From Luidia sarsii (Eukaryota > Echinodermata > Asteroidea > Paxillosida > Luidiidae), in contig OX465119.1 in assembly GCA_949987565.1 (NCBI GenBank), forward strand, positions 12,748,119 to 12,812,118: 64,000 nt of DNA, in the 5' to 3' direction. This document shows, piece by piece, positions 46,916 through 56,335 of the stretch (position 1 is the first letter of the stretch; each line of letters opens with the position of its first letter). Under the pieces are notes generated by a model. The model ran no database searches and was not told the origin of the DNA. It saw nothing but the letters and a program-made list of their open reading frames with translations. The translations under genes and the position numbers were made by a program.

Positions 46916-47734
46916 TATTTCAGAGGTTTCTACTATAATTGGTTGGGGTTTTTTGGGGGGGGTTCTGAAGCTCTTGTGGGCAGTTTATAGTTCGCCGATT
47001 GTTTTCTTCAGAAACTTTGTCGATTAGATATTATTATAGAGTTGCTTCCAGTCCCCCCTCCTTGTCGGAAAGGAAAATCAACTGCATGGTTGGTAAACAA
47101 TTGGTTTACATGTATCAGGTCCTTGTCCCACATGAGTAGAATTGATAGGATGGCTTTCCTTTTTTTTAATTTTTTTTTTTAAGTAGGGCTTGTGAGGGAG
47201 GTGAAGATAAGGGTGAGGGCATTACAGGGAACTCACCACTTCAAAAGACTACACACACACTTAAAAAGGTCACCAAGAGGGGTCAAGGAAATGTTTGGTG
47301 TTGGAAAGGTCCCCTCAACCTCAAAACCAGGCTACGGTTGGGAAGGATGAAATCTATAGAGGAGTTTCTTCTCCTTCGTTTCTGAGGGTAAACTCAGACC
47401 TGGATTCAGTGAGAACCTTGTGGGGTGTTACCAAGCTGTCTTCTTCAGAAGGGACTAGACAGGGCTTGCCTTACCACTAGGGAGGTTGGTGCGACGTGTC
47501 TGGCTGGCAGCACGGGAGGTTTGGATTCGGTACGTGCTTTGTGTTTGGCACAGGCACGGAAAGAGGGGGAGTGTGCGTGTACTGTGTCGGGGCCGGCATT
47601 GCTCGGGTCGTTAACGGCAGGCCTGCCCCAGGCACATCTGTTGCCTCTGCATGCCGTGGTGGAGTTTGGGGGCGGTTGGGGGGTGAGCGGCGGACTTGGT
47701 GTGCTTGTAGTTTCGGACCCAAGGATTTGCCTCG

Positions 47735-48055
47735 GCTGGATTCGGTGGAAATATGTGGAATGCTGGTGAAATTTGTGGAATTCTGGTGAATTTTGTGGAA
47801 TTCTGGTGAAATTTGTGGGATTCCGTGGAATCCTGTTGACACCTGTGGGATTCTCTAGAATCCGATGGAATTCTGTTGAAATCTGTGCGATTCTGTGAAA
47901 TCCTGTGGAATTCTGTTGAAATCCTGTGGAATTCTGTTGAAATCCTGTGGAATTCTGTTGAAATTTTTTGGATTCTGTTGGATCTTGAGGGATTCTGTCG
48001 AAATCTGTTGGACTCTGTCGAACTCTGTTGGATTCTGTCAAATGTTTGCTGGTCT
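47735..48055. repeat. Degenerate GGAATTCTGTTGAAATCCTGT minisatellite
   Basis: Higher-order repeats of about 10-21 bp built from TGGAATTCTG and TTGAAATCCTG run for over 300 bp and stop about 100 bp before the exon at 48156. Minus-strand translation gives an apparent repeat protein (FDRIPQDPTES type), most likely spurious. Confidence 0.85.
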
Positions 48056-48155
48056 CAGGTGGCAGCAAGCCATTTATCCCAGGTCTCAGTTGATCAGTTC
48101 ATTATTTTTCCCTCTAATTTCACCGCCCTCCTTCTGTTTCTATCTTTCTCTGCAG

Positions 48156-48245
48156 GAGATGTTCGCGTGAAGTCAAAACAGCTGATGTCACACGTGGACG
48201 GGCGAAGAAGTTCACTGCCCGACAACGAAATCAAAATTATTGAAG
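48156..48245 (+). CDS. PDE7: PDE7-like phosphodiesterase, exon encoding DVRVKS
   Basis: The acceptor follows CTATCTTTCTCTGCAG and the donor is GTAAGT-like (GTAAGTTA at 48246). After completing a split Gly, it encodes DVRVKSKQLMSHVDGRRSSL then PDNEIKIIE and ends one base into an Ala codon. The start DVRVKS matches PDE7A DVRVRS and PDE7B DIRLRG; the middle is diverged but keeps the paired arginines (GRRSSL here, ERRGSH in PDE7A). RRSSL fits the classical PKA consensus RRxS followed by a hydrophobic residue. It is shared by both first exons: the long route via 34064-34124 and the short route via 40900-40984 both arrive in phase 1. Confidence 0.88.
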
Positions 48246-49082
48246 GTAAGTTAACAATTATCACGGAGAGCGGCGAACGTTAGTTTGGAAGAACGTATCG
48301 CTGGACCCAAAGATTTACAGCCTTTCCACTGGGATGTTGTTAGTCCAAGGTGCCACCAAATGATTTGCTCTACGAATGGGTTTCGTATAAACATGAAGGC
48401 TTGATAAGAAATGAGTTAAAAACACTCCTCTGCATCTTTTTTTAAGCACATGCTTGAGCTCTTTTTGCCTTGTGGTCATTTTTTCTGGCCTTATCTTGAC
48501 CCTTGAGGTGGCAGAGATGGAAGCGTGGTTTCGTTGTTGTTTGGTGGGTTTTTTTGGGGGGGGGCGTGGAGAGGGTTTCTCCACGTTTTAAATTAATAAA
48601 TAAATTAATTAATTTTAAAAATATCCACCGCGCTAAGTAAGTCTACTCTGTCCGGGGCCTGGGGGACTGCCCTCAATCAGAAATGAACTCATTTTATCGT
48701 CGGGAATCCTAAAAAAAGAATCCCGAAAATTGTTCTCCCTCTTCAGAGCCAGTCCGGACTGGGGCTTCATGGATGTAATTTGATTTTGTCCCAGCGGGTC
48801 AATAGATGGATTGATTCCTGATGCTCAGAGTTCTTTGTTGCTCTTCTGGTTTTTGTTTTTTTGTTTTTTTTGTAGTTGGCTTTAATATGATTGTTTAAGG
48901 TAGAGAGTTTCTTGGGCCGTTTTGCTCTGTGAAAAGTTGAAACATACATGTGCGGCATCTTGATTCATTCACTGGCAGTTTTGAAAATTCACAATGTTCA
49001 CAGCGTCAACAGCGAGGTAGTGTTGAATTTTTGTTAAATCTTGAGAGCTACTTCACAGGAGGTTGTGCAGCCATTTTTCTTG

Positions 49083-49406
49083 CAGGGATGTAAGACGTCA
49101 GGAAATTTCTGGATTTCCGGAAATGGCATGATTTTTGGGGGGGATTTCCGGAAATGGCGTTAATATTATTTTTATATATATATATTTTTTTTTCTTCAAT
49201 TGTTATTTTTTGTTATGTCAAACTAGTGTCTGAAACTGCTAAATTTTATCTGTTACAACCATAAAAACTGAAAGACGCCTGTACATGTACCCCTGCCGTG
49301 AATCTCGCAATCGCATCTCTCAGTCGTGTAAGCGCTCACTCACATTCGCACAATTTATTGGAAATTTTCAGGAAATGTCTTTGTCGGTCACTTACATCCC
49401 TGGTCT
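49083..49406. mobile_element. MITE-like element with CAGGGATGTAAG termini
   Basis: Left GCAGGGATGTAAGACGTCAG, GAAATTTCTGGATTTCCGGA and right GGAAATTTTCAGGAAATGTC, GGTCACTTACATCCCTG are inverted relatives. The first 12 bp (CAGGGATGTAAG) invert perfectly to CTTACATCCCTG. ATTTCCGGAAAT palindromes repeat near the left end. Non-coding. Confidence 0.7.
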
Positions 49407-49565
49407 CGGATCGGCAAAATGTCTTGGTTTCACACTTTGCATTGTCAATTCTATGAAAACTGGAGGAAGAAAAAAATGAGTATCCCTTGAAAAATGGATT
49501 TGAATTCTCTTCCATTTTGCCATTCCTGAAGTCAGAAAAGACTTGAAGGTTTGCATGGTGAAAAC

Positions 49566-49769
49566 AATTATTATTAATTGGTTTGCGGTGACACCATGTG
49601 TCAAAACCCCCTACAAAACCCCTGATGATAGTTGGAATCCAGCAGTCTCCTGACGACGAGCAGAGTACACACTGCTCAAAACGTTGAGTCACCGGCTCTT
49701 TTCAGAGCCACACTCAGTCTCAAAAGAGATGATACACATGGTGTCACCGCAAACCAATTGATAATAATT
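49566..49769 (+). mobile_element. Histone-stem-loop element (family A), complete 204-bp copy
   Basis: Terminal inverted repeats of about 36 bp with one mismatch (AATTGGTTTGCGGTGACACC at left, GGTGTCACCGCAAACCAATT at right). Inside, CTGACGACGAGCAG and CTGCTCAAAACGTTGAGTCA fold on each other. Then GGCTCTTTTCAGAGCC at 49694-49709 exactly matches the core of the metazoan histone mRNA 3' stem-loop, followed by ACACTCAGTCTCAAAAGAGA. The stem differs from the GGTTC/GAACC copies by a compensatory pair. No histone or other coding frame is present. Confidence 0.75.
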
Positions 49770-50530
49770 CGTGAAGTCCATTGTGCATGCTTGCAATCCT
49801 TGGTGAAGCAAGTACAAAGCTTGCCAATCCATAGGTACAGAGATCGTGTGAAACGTAAAGATCTTTAAAAAACAACAACAACAAACAAACAAACAATGGT
49901 AGAGTGTCTGATGGCACCGACACTCTTTCCTCATCAGGAGTTTTTCCCCCCTGTTTTTAAAAGCACAGATGGTACACAGTCCTAGATATTCATAATAAAA
50001 TCCTGTTCTGTTTTGATGAGTGTCTTCTATTTCTTCTTAGAATTTCTTCTTCAATTTTTTTTTTTTTTTTCCCGGGCTGCTATTCAATCTCTCCTGAATA
50101 TCTATCCAGATACTGGGTCAAGAATGAATAAAAAAAATAACAGGCATTTGAAATGGGGGGGGAAGCCCCAAATACGTAAATGGTTGCTACTGAATGTTCT
50201 CAGAGGACAAAATTGCTTCTTAAAGATGTGCCTTTGTACTTCTTGTCAGACATAGATATCCCCCCCCAAAAAAAAAAAAAGATAAAAGAGATTTTTTTTG
50301 GCTCGTCCATTTCTGTCGTCCCTCTAGGGAGGGGGGGAAAAATCATCATTTTCGCCTGCTCGCACTGGAGCAAAGGCTTTGTGATCAAAAATCTATAAAA
50401 AAAAAAAACCGTTTCCTCGGGGCTCGATTGAGTTGATTCCCCCTTACCCATGGACTGCGCGGAGAGATTGTTCATAGGGATGGAAATTATTGGAGGGAAA
50501 AAATCCCTTAACGCGGCTTGTTTAGAAAAT

Positions 50531-50773
50531 GTGACCCGGCACAGCGACATGAGGAATATCCCACCAGAACACAGTAAACAACGCCTAAAGTCAAAGTATC
50601 TTCTCAATTCGGTTAAAATTCAATTTTCTTTTTTTTTTGTATTTTCGGAAAGTTAATGTATTGTAGGAAATTTTGATATCATTTGAAAGCTAACGGTACA
50701 CTCTTTCACATTATTAGAAAATCTCAAAATCTCAAGAGTGGGGGTTATTCCTCATTATGATGTGCCGGGTCAC
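50531..50773. mobile_element. MITE with GTGACCCGGCACA termini, 243 bp
   Basis: The left end GTGACCCGGCACAGCGACAT, GAGGAAT and right end ATTCCTCATTATGATGTGCC, GGGTCAC are inverted over about 28 bp with four or five differences. AAAT lies directly outside both ends (50527-50530 and 50774-50777), a possible 4-bp target duplication. Non-coding. Confidence 0.8.
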
Positions 50774-51239
50774 AAATTGTCCGGCAAAAGCATCGGGGAA
50801 ATTACAGATAACCAAGAAAATGAGAAAGAAAGAGAGGAGAGTGCTTTCATCAAGTAGGAGGGATGAAAATTGTCCAAATTGCTGGCCAGTCGGCATGATC
50901 TAAAATATACAAGTATTTTCCAAATTGTTACACATTTTGAAAACAAAATGTTTTTGTTGTTAGTGTTTTGAGGCCTTGATATTCAGACCAATCCTGAAAG
51001 GTGAATGTCCTGCTGGAATAATTGCATTGAAATAGCACTAAAAACAAACAAACATCCAATGAAAATTTATCAGAAGTACATGTAAATCCTCACAGATTTG
51101 AGGATTATCATTTTAAGATGCATCAAATAGCAGTGCATACAGTAGTCAAATCTTTAATTGTTCATGTTTTATTTTCCTTGTTGTTCCTTCTGATATCAAC
51201 ATCATTATGAGGTACAGTCATATAATTAATCATTTCCTC

Positions 51240-51628
51240 CTTCCTCTCTCCTTCCCCTCCCTGCTCCATTCTCCTCTCCCTCCTCCTCCTTCTCCTCCTC
51301 TTCTTTCTCCTCCTCCTCCTTCTCCTCTTCATTCTCCTCTTCCTCCTCCTCCTCTTCCTTCTCCCCCTCCTCCTTCTCCTCCTCTTCCTTCTCTTCCTTC
51401 TCCTCCTCCTCTTCTCCTCTTCCTCCTCCTCCCCCTCCTCCTTCTCCTCGTCCTTCTCCTCCCCCTCCTCTCCCTTCTCCTCCTCCTCCTCCTCTTCCTT
51501 CTCTTCCTTCTCCTCCTCTTCCTTTTTCTCTTCCTTCTCCTCTTCCTTCTCCTCCTCCTCTTCGTCCTCCTTCTCCTCTTCCTTCTCCTCTTCTCCCTCC
51601 TCCTCCCCCTCCCTGCTCCTTCCTCTCA
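51240..51628 (+). repeat. Interrupted TCC/TTC pyrimidine tract up to a splice acceptor
   Basis: Almost 390 bp of C/T with rare interruptions, running directly into the CTCTCAG acceptor of the exon at 51630. It is a simple repeat that also serves as a very long polypyrimidine tract. Open frames on both strands here are spurious. Confidence 0.95.
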
Positions 51629-51629
51629 G

Positions 51630-51790
51630 CAGCAGCCCTTGACAACAATGTGAGACGGACCAGCCTGAATCACTGCCGGGAGTGGAGTCTTCCCCGTGGC
51701 TACCAGCAGCAGCCCAACAGCAAGCCACGGCGGCGCATGCCTCCAGACAGGGTGTCGCTGCTGGACAATGACTACTGCGGTCAGGCCAAC
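51630..51790 (+). CDS. PDE7: PDE7-like phosphodiesterase, linker exon before the catalytic domain
   Basis: Completes an Ala codon, then encodes AALDNNVRRTSLNHCREWSL, PRGYQQQPNSKPRRRMPP and DRVSLLDNDYCGQAN, ending in phase 0 at donor GTAAGC (51791). NNVRRTSLNHCREWSLPRG parallels PDE7A RNIRRLLSFQRYLRSSRFF, and LLDNDYCGQA parallels ILDDDYNGQA. The stretch from DVRV to GQAN is 83 residues against about 78 in PDE7A, so no exon appears missing. RRTSL fits a PKA phosphorylation site. The 3' splice site lies in a CAGCAGCAG triplet, so acceptor use at 51629, 51632 or 51635 would change the number of alanines (three, two or one) without shifting frame. The insertion QQQPNSKPRRR is glutamine- and arginine-rich relative to vertebrate PDE7. 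Confidence 0.88.
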
Positions 51791-51799
51791 GTAAGCCCT

Positions 51800-52262
51800 C
51801 AAATCCCCATCAACCCCCACACCACCCCCCCCCCTTCTGTCCCAAGACTCCACCAATCAGAATCCATTCGGTGAGCTTCTTTCTGAGCTGAATCCATGTC
51901 GTTATTCGTAGTATAGCGGGAGTGTCGGAAAGACAGGTCCGACTGCTTGGTCCAGTGTATCGCAAGGGGAGCAATACAAAAAGATGTGTGCACACACCAG
52001 CGCGCTGAAAAAAGGAGGACGTTCCACATGGGCTTTCGAGGGTCGTGCAGTGTATATGGGTGACTGCGTCTTTTGTTTACTTCAGCGGGAAGCTTGCGCA
52101 TGCGCATTGGAAATGCATTTGTAGGTATCGGAGGTGAGTATTTTCTTAATGGAATAGGAAATCCCCATGGATTTGAGGAGAATTCCCATCAACCCCCACC
52201 CAAACCCCCCCCCCCTTCTATCCCAAGACTCCACCAATCAGAATTCATTTGGTGAGCTTCTT
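51800..52262. repeat. Direct repeats flanking a GCGCATGCGCATT segment
   Basis: CATCAACCCCCAC through CCAAGACTCCACCAATCAGA, ATCCATTCGGTGAGCTTCTT occurs at 51807-51882 and again at 52186-52262. Between them, 52067-52172 (TTGCGCATGCGCATTGGAAA, GAGTATTTTCTTAATGGAAT) matches a copy at 57231-57352. This may be an insertion with local duplication. Confidence 0.7.
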
Positions 52263-52324
52263 CCGACTTTGCAGACACCGATGTCATCCCCTCTCTCTCC
52301 GCGGTGCTTGGCAAACAATTGGGA

Positions 52325-52495
52325 TTAAAAGAGAAAAAGTTGCACTAAAAGTGGAGTCAAAATTCCCAATTCAAATCCCACTAATAATCGCAATTTGTGT
52401 GTCCACAGTCCACACACATCACAAGAGAGGAGGTTGAATCGTGATTTCAATCAAATAATCGCGGTTTATTGTGACAGCGTGAACGGCTCAAAAAA
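52325..52495 (+). mobile_element. Family C MITE fragment
   Basis: AAAGTGGAGTCAAAATTCCC, ATTCAAATCCCACTAATAAT, TTGAATCGTGATTTCAATCA and AATAATCGCGGTTTATTGTG are 3'-side family blocks. The front half is missing. Confidence 0.6.
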
Positions 52496-53129
52496 TTCTG
52501 CACAATCAGTCAGCCGCACCCGTACCACCGGACCTCACCTCTCGGGGAATTCAAATAAGAGAACCTCTAACACGAAACAGCAAGAACAGGTGTGGTTTTT
52601 TTCTCTCGCCCTTTTGCCTACGAAATAAGAGGAAGTCACGGTCTCTCGAGATGAATGGATAATCCCGCCCCGGACTTAAAGCTCTTAATCCGGAGATTAT
52701 GGACAGGCTTGCATCCTCTTCCACACACACCTTAGCGAATAACAATCCCACACTTGAACCAAGCGTGCCTGGGATTAACCGACATATCCCCCCGCGGTGA
52801 GTCTTTCCGGTTTTCACGCCGAAGTTCGGAGGTGAAACCCCCATAGGAATCCGTCCATCCATTCATCCATCTCTTCTCGTTCTTTCCAAAAAGAAAAAAT
52901 TGGGGGAGGGGGTAACCCAATGTCTGGGCACAGACCATTACGAATCCAGGAGAGTGGAACTGGGAGGGGGGTGGGGAGTGTAAGTAAGTCTTCGTCAATA
53001 AGCTAGCATCCTCCAAAACCTTGACAGCTCTCTCTAGCATCTCCTGATGTCAGTGATCACACCATGTCACAATGTCTCTGTGCTTTGACCTCTTCCAGCA
53101 GCTCCATTTAATGCTGATGTTTCTTTTCA

Positions 53130-53416
53130 CCCCTTCCCTTCCCTTCCCTTCCCTTCCCTTCCCTTCCCTTCCCTTCCCTTCCCTTCCCTTCCCTTCCCTT
53201 CCCTTCCCTTCCCTTCCCTTCCCTTCCCTTCCCTTCCCTTCCCTTCCCTTCCCTTCCCTTCCCTTCCCTTCCCTTCCCTTCCCTTCCCTTCCCTTCCCTT
53301 CCCTTCCCTTCCCTTCCCTTCCCTTCCCTTCCCTTCCCTTCCCTTCCCTTCCCTTCCCTTCCCTTCCCTTCCCTTCCCTTCCCTTCCCTTCCCTTCCCTT
53401 CCCTTCCCTTCCCTTC
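53130..53416. repeat. (CCCTT)n pentanucleotide satellite, near perfect
   Basis: About 57 uninterrupted copies of CCCTT, purely pyrimidine on the plus strand. It translates to FPSLP or GREGK repeats in open frames that are not genes. Confidence 0.98.
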
Positions 53417-53904
53417 AAAAAATAAAGAATCAAGTTTTTTGTTTATATAGTTCCTTTGTCTAACCTCCTAAAGTCTCATCCAACTTTTTTTTTGGGGGGT
53501 ACAAAACCCCAAAACCTGAAAACAAGTTTCACTATTGGCAGTGTGCTTACATGGGTTGATAACCGGTGGGACTTGAATTACTATAACAGGGGCTAAAGTT
53601 TCAACATTGTCGTTTTTGTTGCCAATGGAGAAATATGCCAACCATTCCCTTTGCCTGCTTTCATTGTTGTTTTTTTTGTTGTTTTTTATGTGGGGGGGAG
53701 GGGGTCGGGAGGACTGCTTTGTTTCAGTCATAGATTTCGGTAGCCCCCACCCCTCCCTTGGAATTCTCAACTTGTTATTCTTACATTGATAGGAATCAGA
53801 AAACAAAAAGAACTAAAACTCATGATTGAAAAATAACTTCTGTCGAATCCCTCAACAAATCTGTCTGAATTCCGCCCATTGCTGGACCATCTCTGGCGGG
53901 CGAG

Positions 53905-54088
53905 AACGTAATTCAAGCAGGGTTTGTCGCACTCAATTACCCCTGCAGGGTTGGATTTCACAAAGCCTTATGATGCATCGTAAGTCAACTTACGATGGAG
54001 AACCCACTGTTAGTTGTGATAGGCCGTATGGTTTCTGTGCATCGCTCATCGTCTTGCGATGGATCCCAAGTTACAATGGGTTCATTGA
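53905..54088 (+). repeat. Family I head and family H repeat
   Basis: ATTCAAGCAGGGTTTGTCGC resembles the end shared by the family I SINEs. From about 53948 the H repeat follows (GGATTTCACAAAGCCTTATG, ATGGTTTCTGTGCATCGCTC), as at 407-610. Confidence 0.5.
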
Positions 54089-54758
54089 AATTGACTGCAG
54101 AGATGCCAACTTGTACGATTCAAGCGTAATTACTAATTTTTTCAGTCTTTTTACGATTGTGCGATCCAGGCTAAATTTGTTATGATTTTCACTCAATTTC
54201 AATTGATCATAGCAGTAAGGTACTTAAGAAAGCAAAGCAGTGGTCTAATTTTAATATGCCAAAATGCAAGGTGACACTATGAAAACCAAACTAAAAACAG
54301 ATTTTTTTTTTGAAATACCTTTACAATTTTTAATTTTTTTTTTTTTACATACATAGTGTTGTTTGATCGTCACTTTAAAAGAAAATTCCTGCTAGCTCTC
54401 CCTCTCGTGTTTGTAAATCAACGTTTATCTCATTCCATGAAATTTGAAAAAGTCAATAAAAACTGCCCACGTATTGTGATAGAGAATCCTTCACCGAGAT
54501 AAGCCTTATTCTTAACCCCTACTCCCCCCCCCCACCCACCACCTGAGCATCTCAATATTTACGTTTCAGTAGATTTGAAGGATAATATTTGAATACCGTG
54601 GAATGCCCTACGTCAGTGTCATGTGCTGTGGCTTGACAAAACATGAAAATGGAAAATCTAATGTTGACATTTTCTCTCTCTTTTTTCTCCTCTTCTGCGT
54701 CGTCTTCTTCTTCTTCCACCTCTTCCTCCTCCCCCACCCCCCCTGTCTGTTTTCACAG

Positions 54759-54822
54759 CAACTGCTCAGCAGATTGTGGTGTTGGGATTTCAACATTTTT
54801 CATCTGGAGCAAGTCACAGGAG
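54759..54822 (+). CDS. PDE7: PDE7-like phosphodiesterase, exon QLLSRLWCWDFNIF
   Basis: The acceptor CTGTCTGTTTTCACAG ends at 54758 and the donor is GTAAAA at 54823. The exon encodes QLLSRLWCWDFNIFHLEQVT then Gly and one base of the next codon (phase 1). It aligns with PDE7A [20 protein letters not shown], the start of the PDE catalytic fold (the W-x-F-D/N-I-F helix common to PDE families). It starts in phase 0, matching the exon ending at 51790, and its last base completes a Gly codon with GT at 61396. The donor has A at +4/+5 where G is usual, so it is a weaker site than its neighbours. The 64-bp length fits the phases exactly. Confidence 0.88.
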
Positions 54823-55999
54823 GTAAAAACAACAAAAAAACACACCTTTCAGATTGTTTACTCTTGTGTTGATTTCCTGGTGGTGGGGGGTGGTTGTGAT
54901 GATTGGTTACCGGGGTAGTGGAGTGTGTTTTTCTTAGAAATCGTTTGGCAATTTGCAGAGGCCGGATACGATTTGTGTCTAATCAGCTTTTTTTAAAGAT
55001 TTCAATTGACGCCCTGCAATCTATAACCCCCCCCTTCCCTCCCTTTCCCGAACCCAATCACAGATACTTCCCCCACGTCTTCCTCTTCCCTCCCTTTTCC
55101 CCCTCCCCCCTTCTCTCTCTCTCTTTCTCCCCTACCAAGAATCAAAAAATCATTTTCGCTTCTTCGGTCAGCCGTCAGCCAAAAAAAATGAAGAAGAAAA
55201 AAAATCACTCTCACGTAGATGACGCAGACAGAATGGCCACCACCGAGAGATTGACAAGACCGACTGACAGACCGACTGACCAGACGGTCGACTGCGCGGT
55301 CATTGACTTCCTCTCAAAGCACCTCACCCCACCCCACCCCACCCTCTCCCTCATCACCACTTGCTCGTTGTCATAGCGGCTAGCTACATGTAGGTACTGC
55401 ATCATTTTACAAGTTGCCCCCGACAACAAGACTTACCTCACCAAGGCAAAAAGATCCTTAGACATATTTGATTTTTTTCTTCATCATGCTTTTGGGTTTT
55501 GGAGGGAAGGTCTATCTCCAAGACTCAGTGATTGACTGCTTCAATTTTTGTTTTTTAAGTGTCAATGATTAAACCACTTATGAATGGAGCACTGGTTATT
55601 AGATGAAACAAATAAAATGCCTTGGCATATTCATTTGTCACTGGTGGTGGAAAGTCAACAAGGGTTTGGAATACCTACTTGATGTTTAGGCCAAAAAAAA
55701 TAATAGTTCTACTTCCGATTATTACATGGCATTTCAAAATAGGGTAGGTAGGTAGGGATTTTTTTTATTTTTTTTATTTGGGGGCCAATTTTTTTGTGGG
55801 GGTACAAAAATATAGGGGCATCTGCATGCGGTCAAGCCTGAATTTTTATCATCATCGTTTTCCGATAAAAAAAATTAGGGTCGTAGGTTAGAAATAGGGT
55901 TGGTCTGGAAACCGGAAGCAGAACTAATTTTCTTTTGGCCTTACCGTAATCAAATGATGGACACACTCAGTGACAGGGAATTAATCCTCCGCGCAAAAC

Positions 56000-56335
56000 T
56001 ACGACCATTCCCACTGTGCACAAAAATTTGCTATTGGAATTGCTATTCATAAACCGGTTGTTTTCTTAATAGATTTTTTTGCTCGCGTCTACATGCGCCC
56101 TAAAAAAATCGCGAGCCGGTTATGATAAGCAATTGTGGTCAAATGGTGCGCGTATCCTTGGGGGGGTTGGAAAATGAAGGGAGAGATAATGAATAAGCAC
56201 AGCATCTCCTGCCAGTCAGAGCGTGAGCGATGTATTGTGGGATTTTTTTTTAAAAGAGTGCGATTTCTACTGAGCGTTTCCACATGCACCACGTTGCAAA
56301 TAAACGCGATTATTTCGGAAAGTCATGCTACTGCT
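56000..56335 (+). mobile_element. Family C MITE, diverged
   Basis: CATTCCCACTGTGCACAAAA, AAAAAAATCGCGAGCCGGTT, CATCTCCTGCCAGTCAGAGC, GCAAATAAACGCGATTATTT. The 3' AGTGGAGTCCGAAT part is replaced by GCTACTGCTTCCGAG. Confidence 0.65.

Larger units (their letters stand above)
34125..48155 (+). other. PDE7: Second intron of the long PDE7 transcript (about 14 kb)
   Basis: Contains a long octamer satellite, SINEs, MITEs and the alternative promoter and first exon at about 39.2-41 kb. No other exon was recognised. 36300-37390, 38000-39200, 41000-41700, 42100-43190, 43800-44230, 44620-45280, 45590-46630 and 46930-47730 hold poly-C, poly-G or poly-T runs and short unremarkable frames. Confidence 0.5.
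48246..51629 (+). other. PDE7: PDE7 intron (about 3.4 kb)
   Basis: Holds an inverted-end element at 49083-49406, a family A element at 49566-49769, a TIR element at 50531-50773 and a pyrimidine tract reaching the next acceptor. 48300-49080 and 49860-50520 contain only homopolymer runs and short frames. Confidence 0.7.
51791..54758 (+). other. PDE7: PDE7 intron (about 3 kb)
   Basis: Contains a direct repeat pair, a family C fragment, the (CCCTT)n satellite and family I/H relics. 52500-53110 and 54090-54650 show no recognisable feature beyond short homopolymers. Confidence 0.7.

Noticed and set aside
47445..48068. 207-codon minus-strand frame with FDRIPQDPTES-like repeats
   Set aside because: Most of it comes from the GGAATTCTG minisatellite; no start context or conserved domain was seen.
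49694..49709. 3' end of a genuine histone gene
   Set aside because: No histone coding sequence is found on either strand nearby, and the hairpin sits inside a repeat family with terminal inverted repeats.
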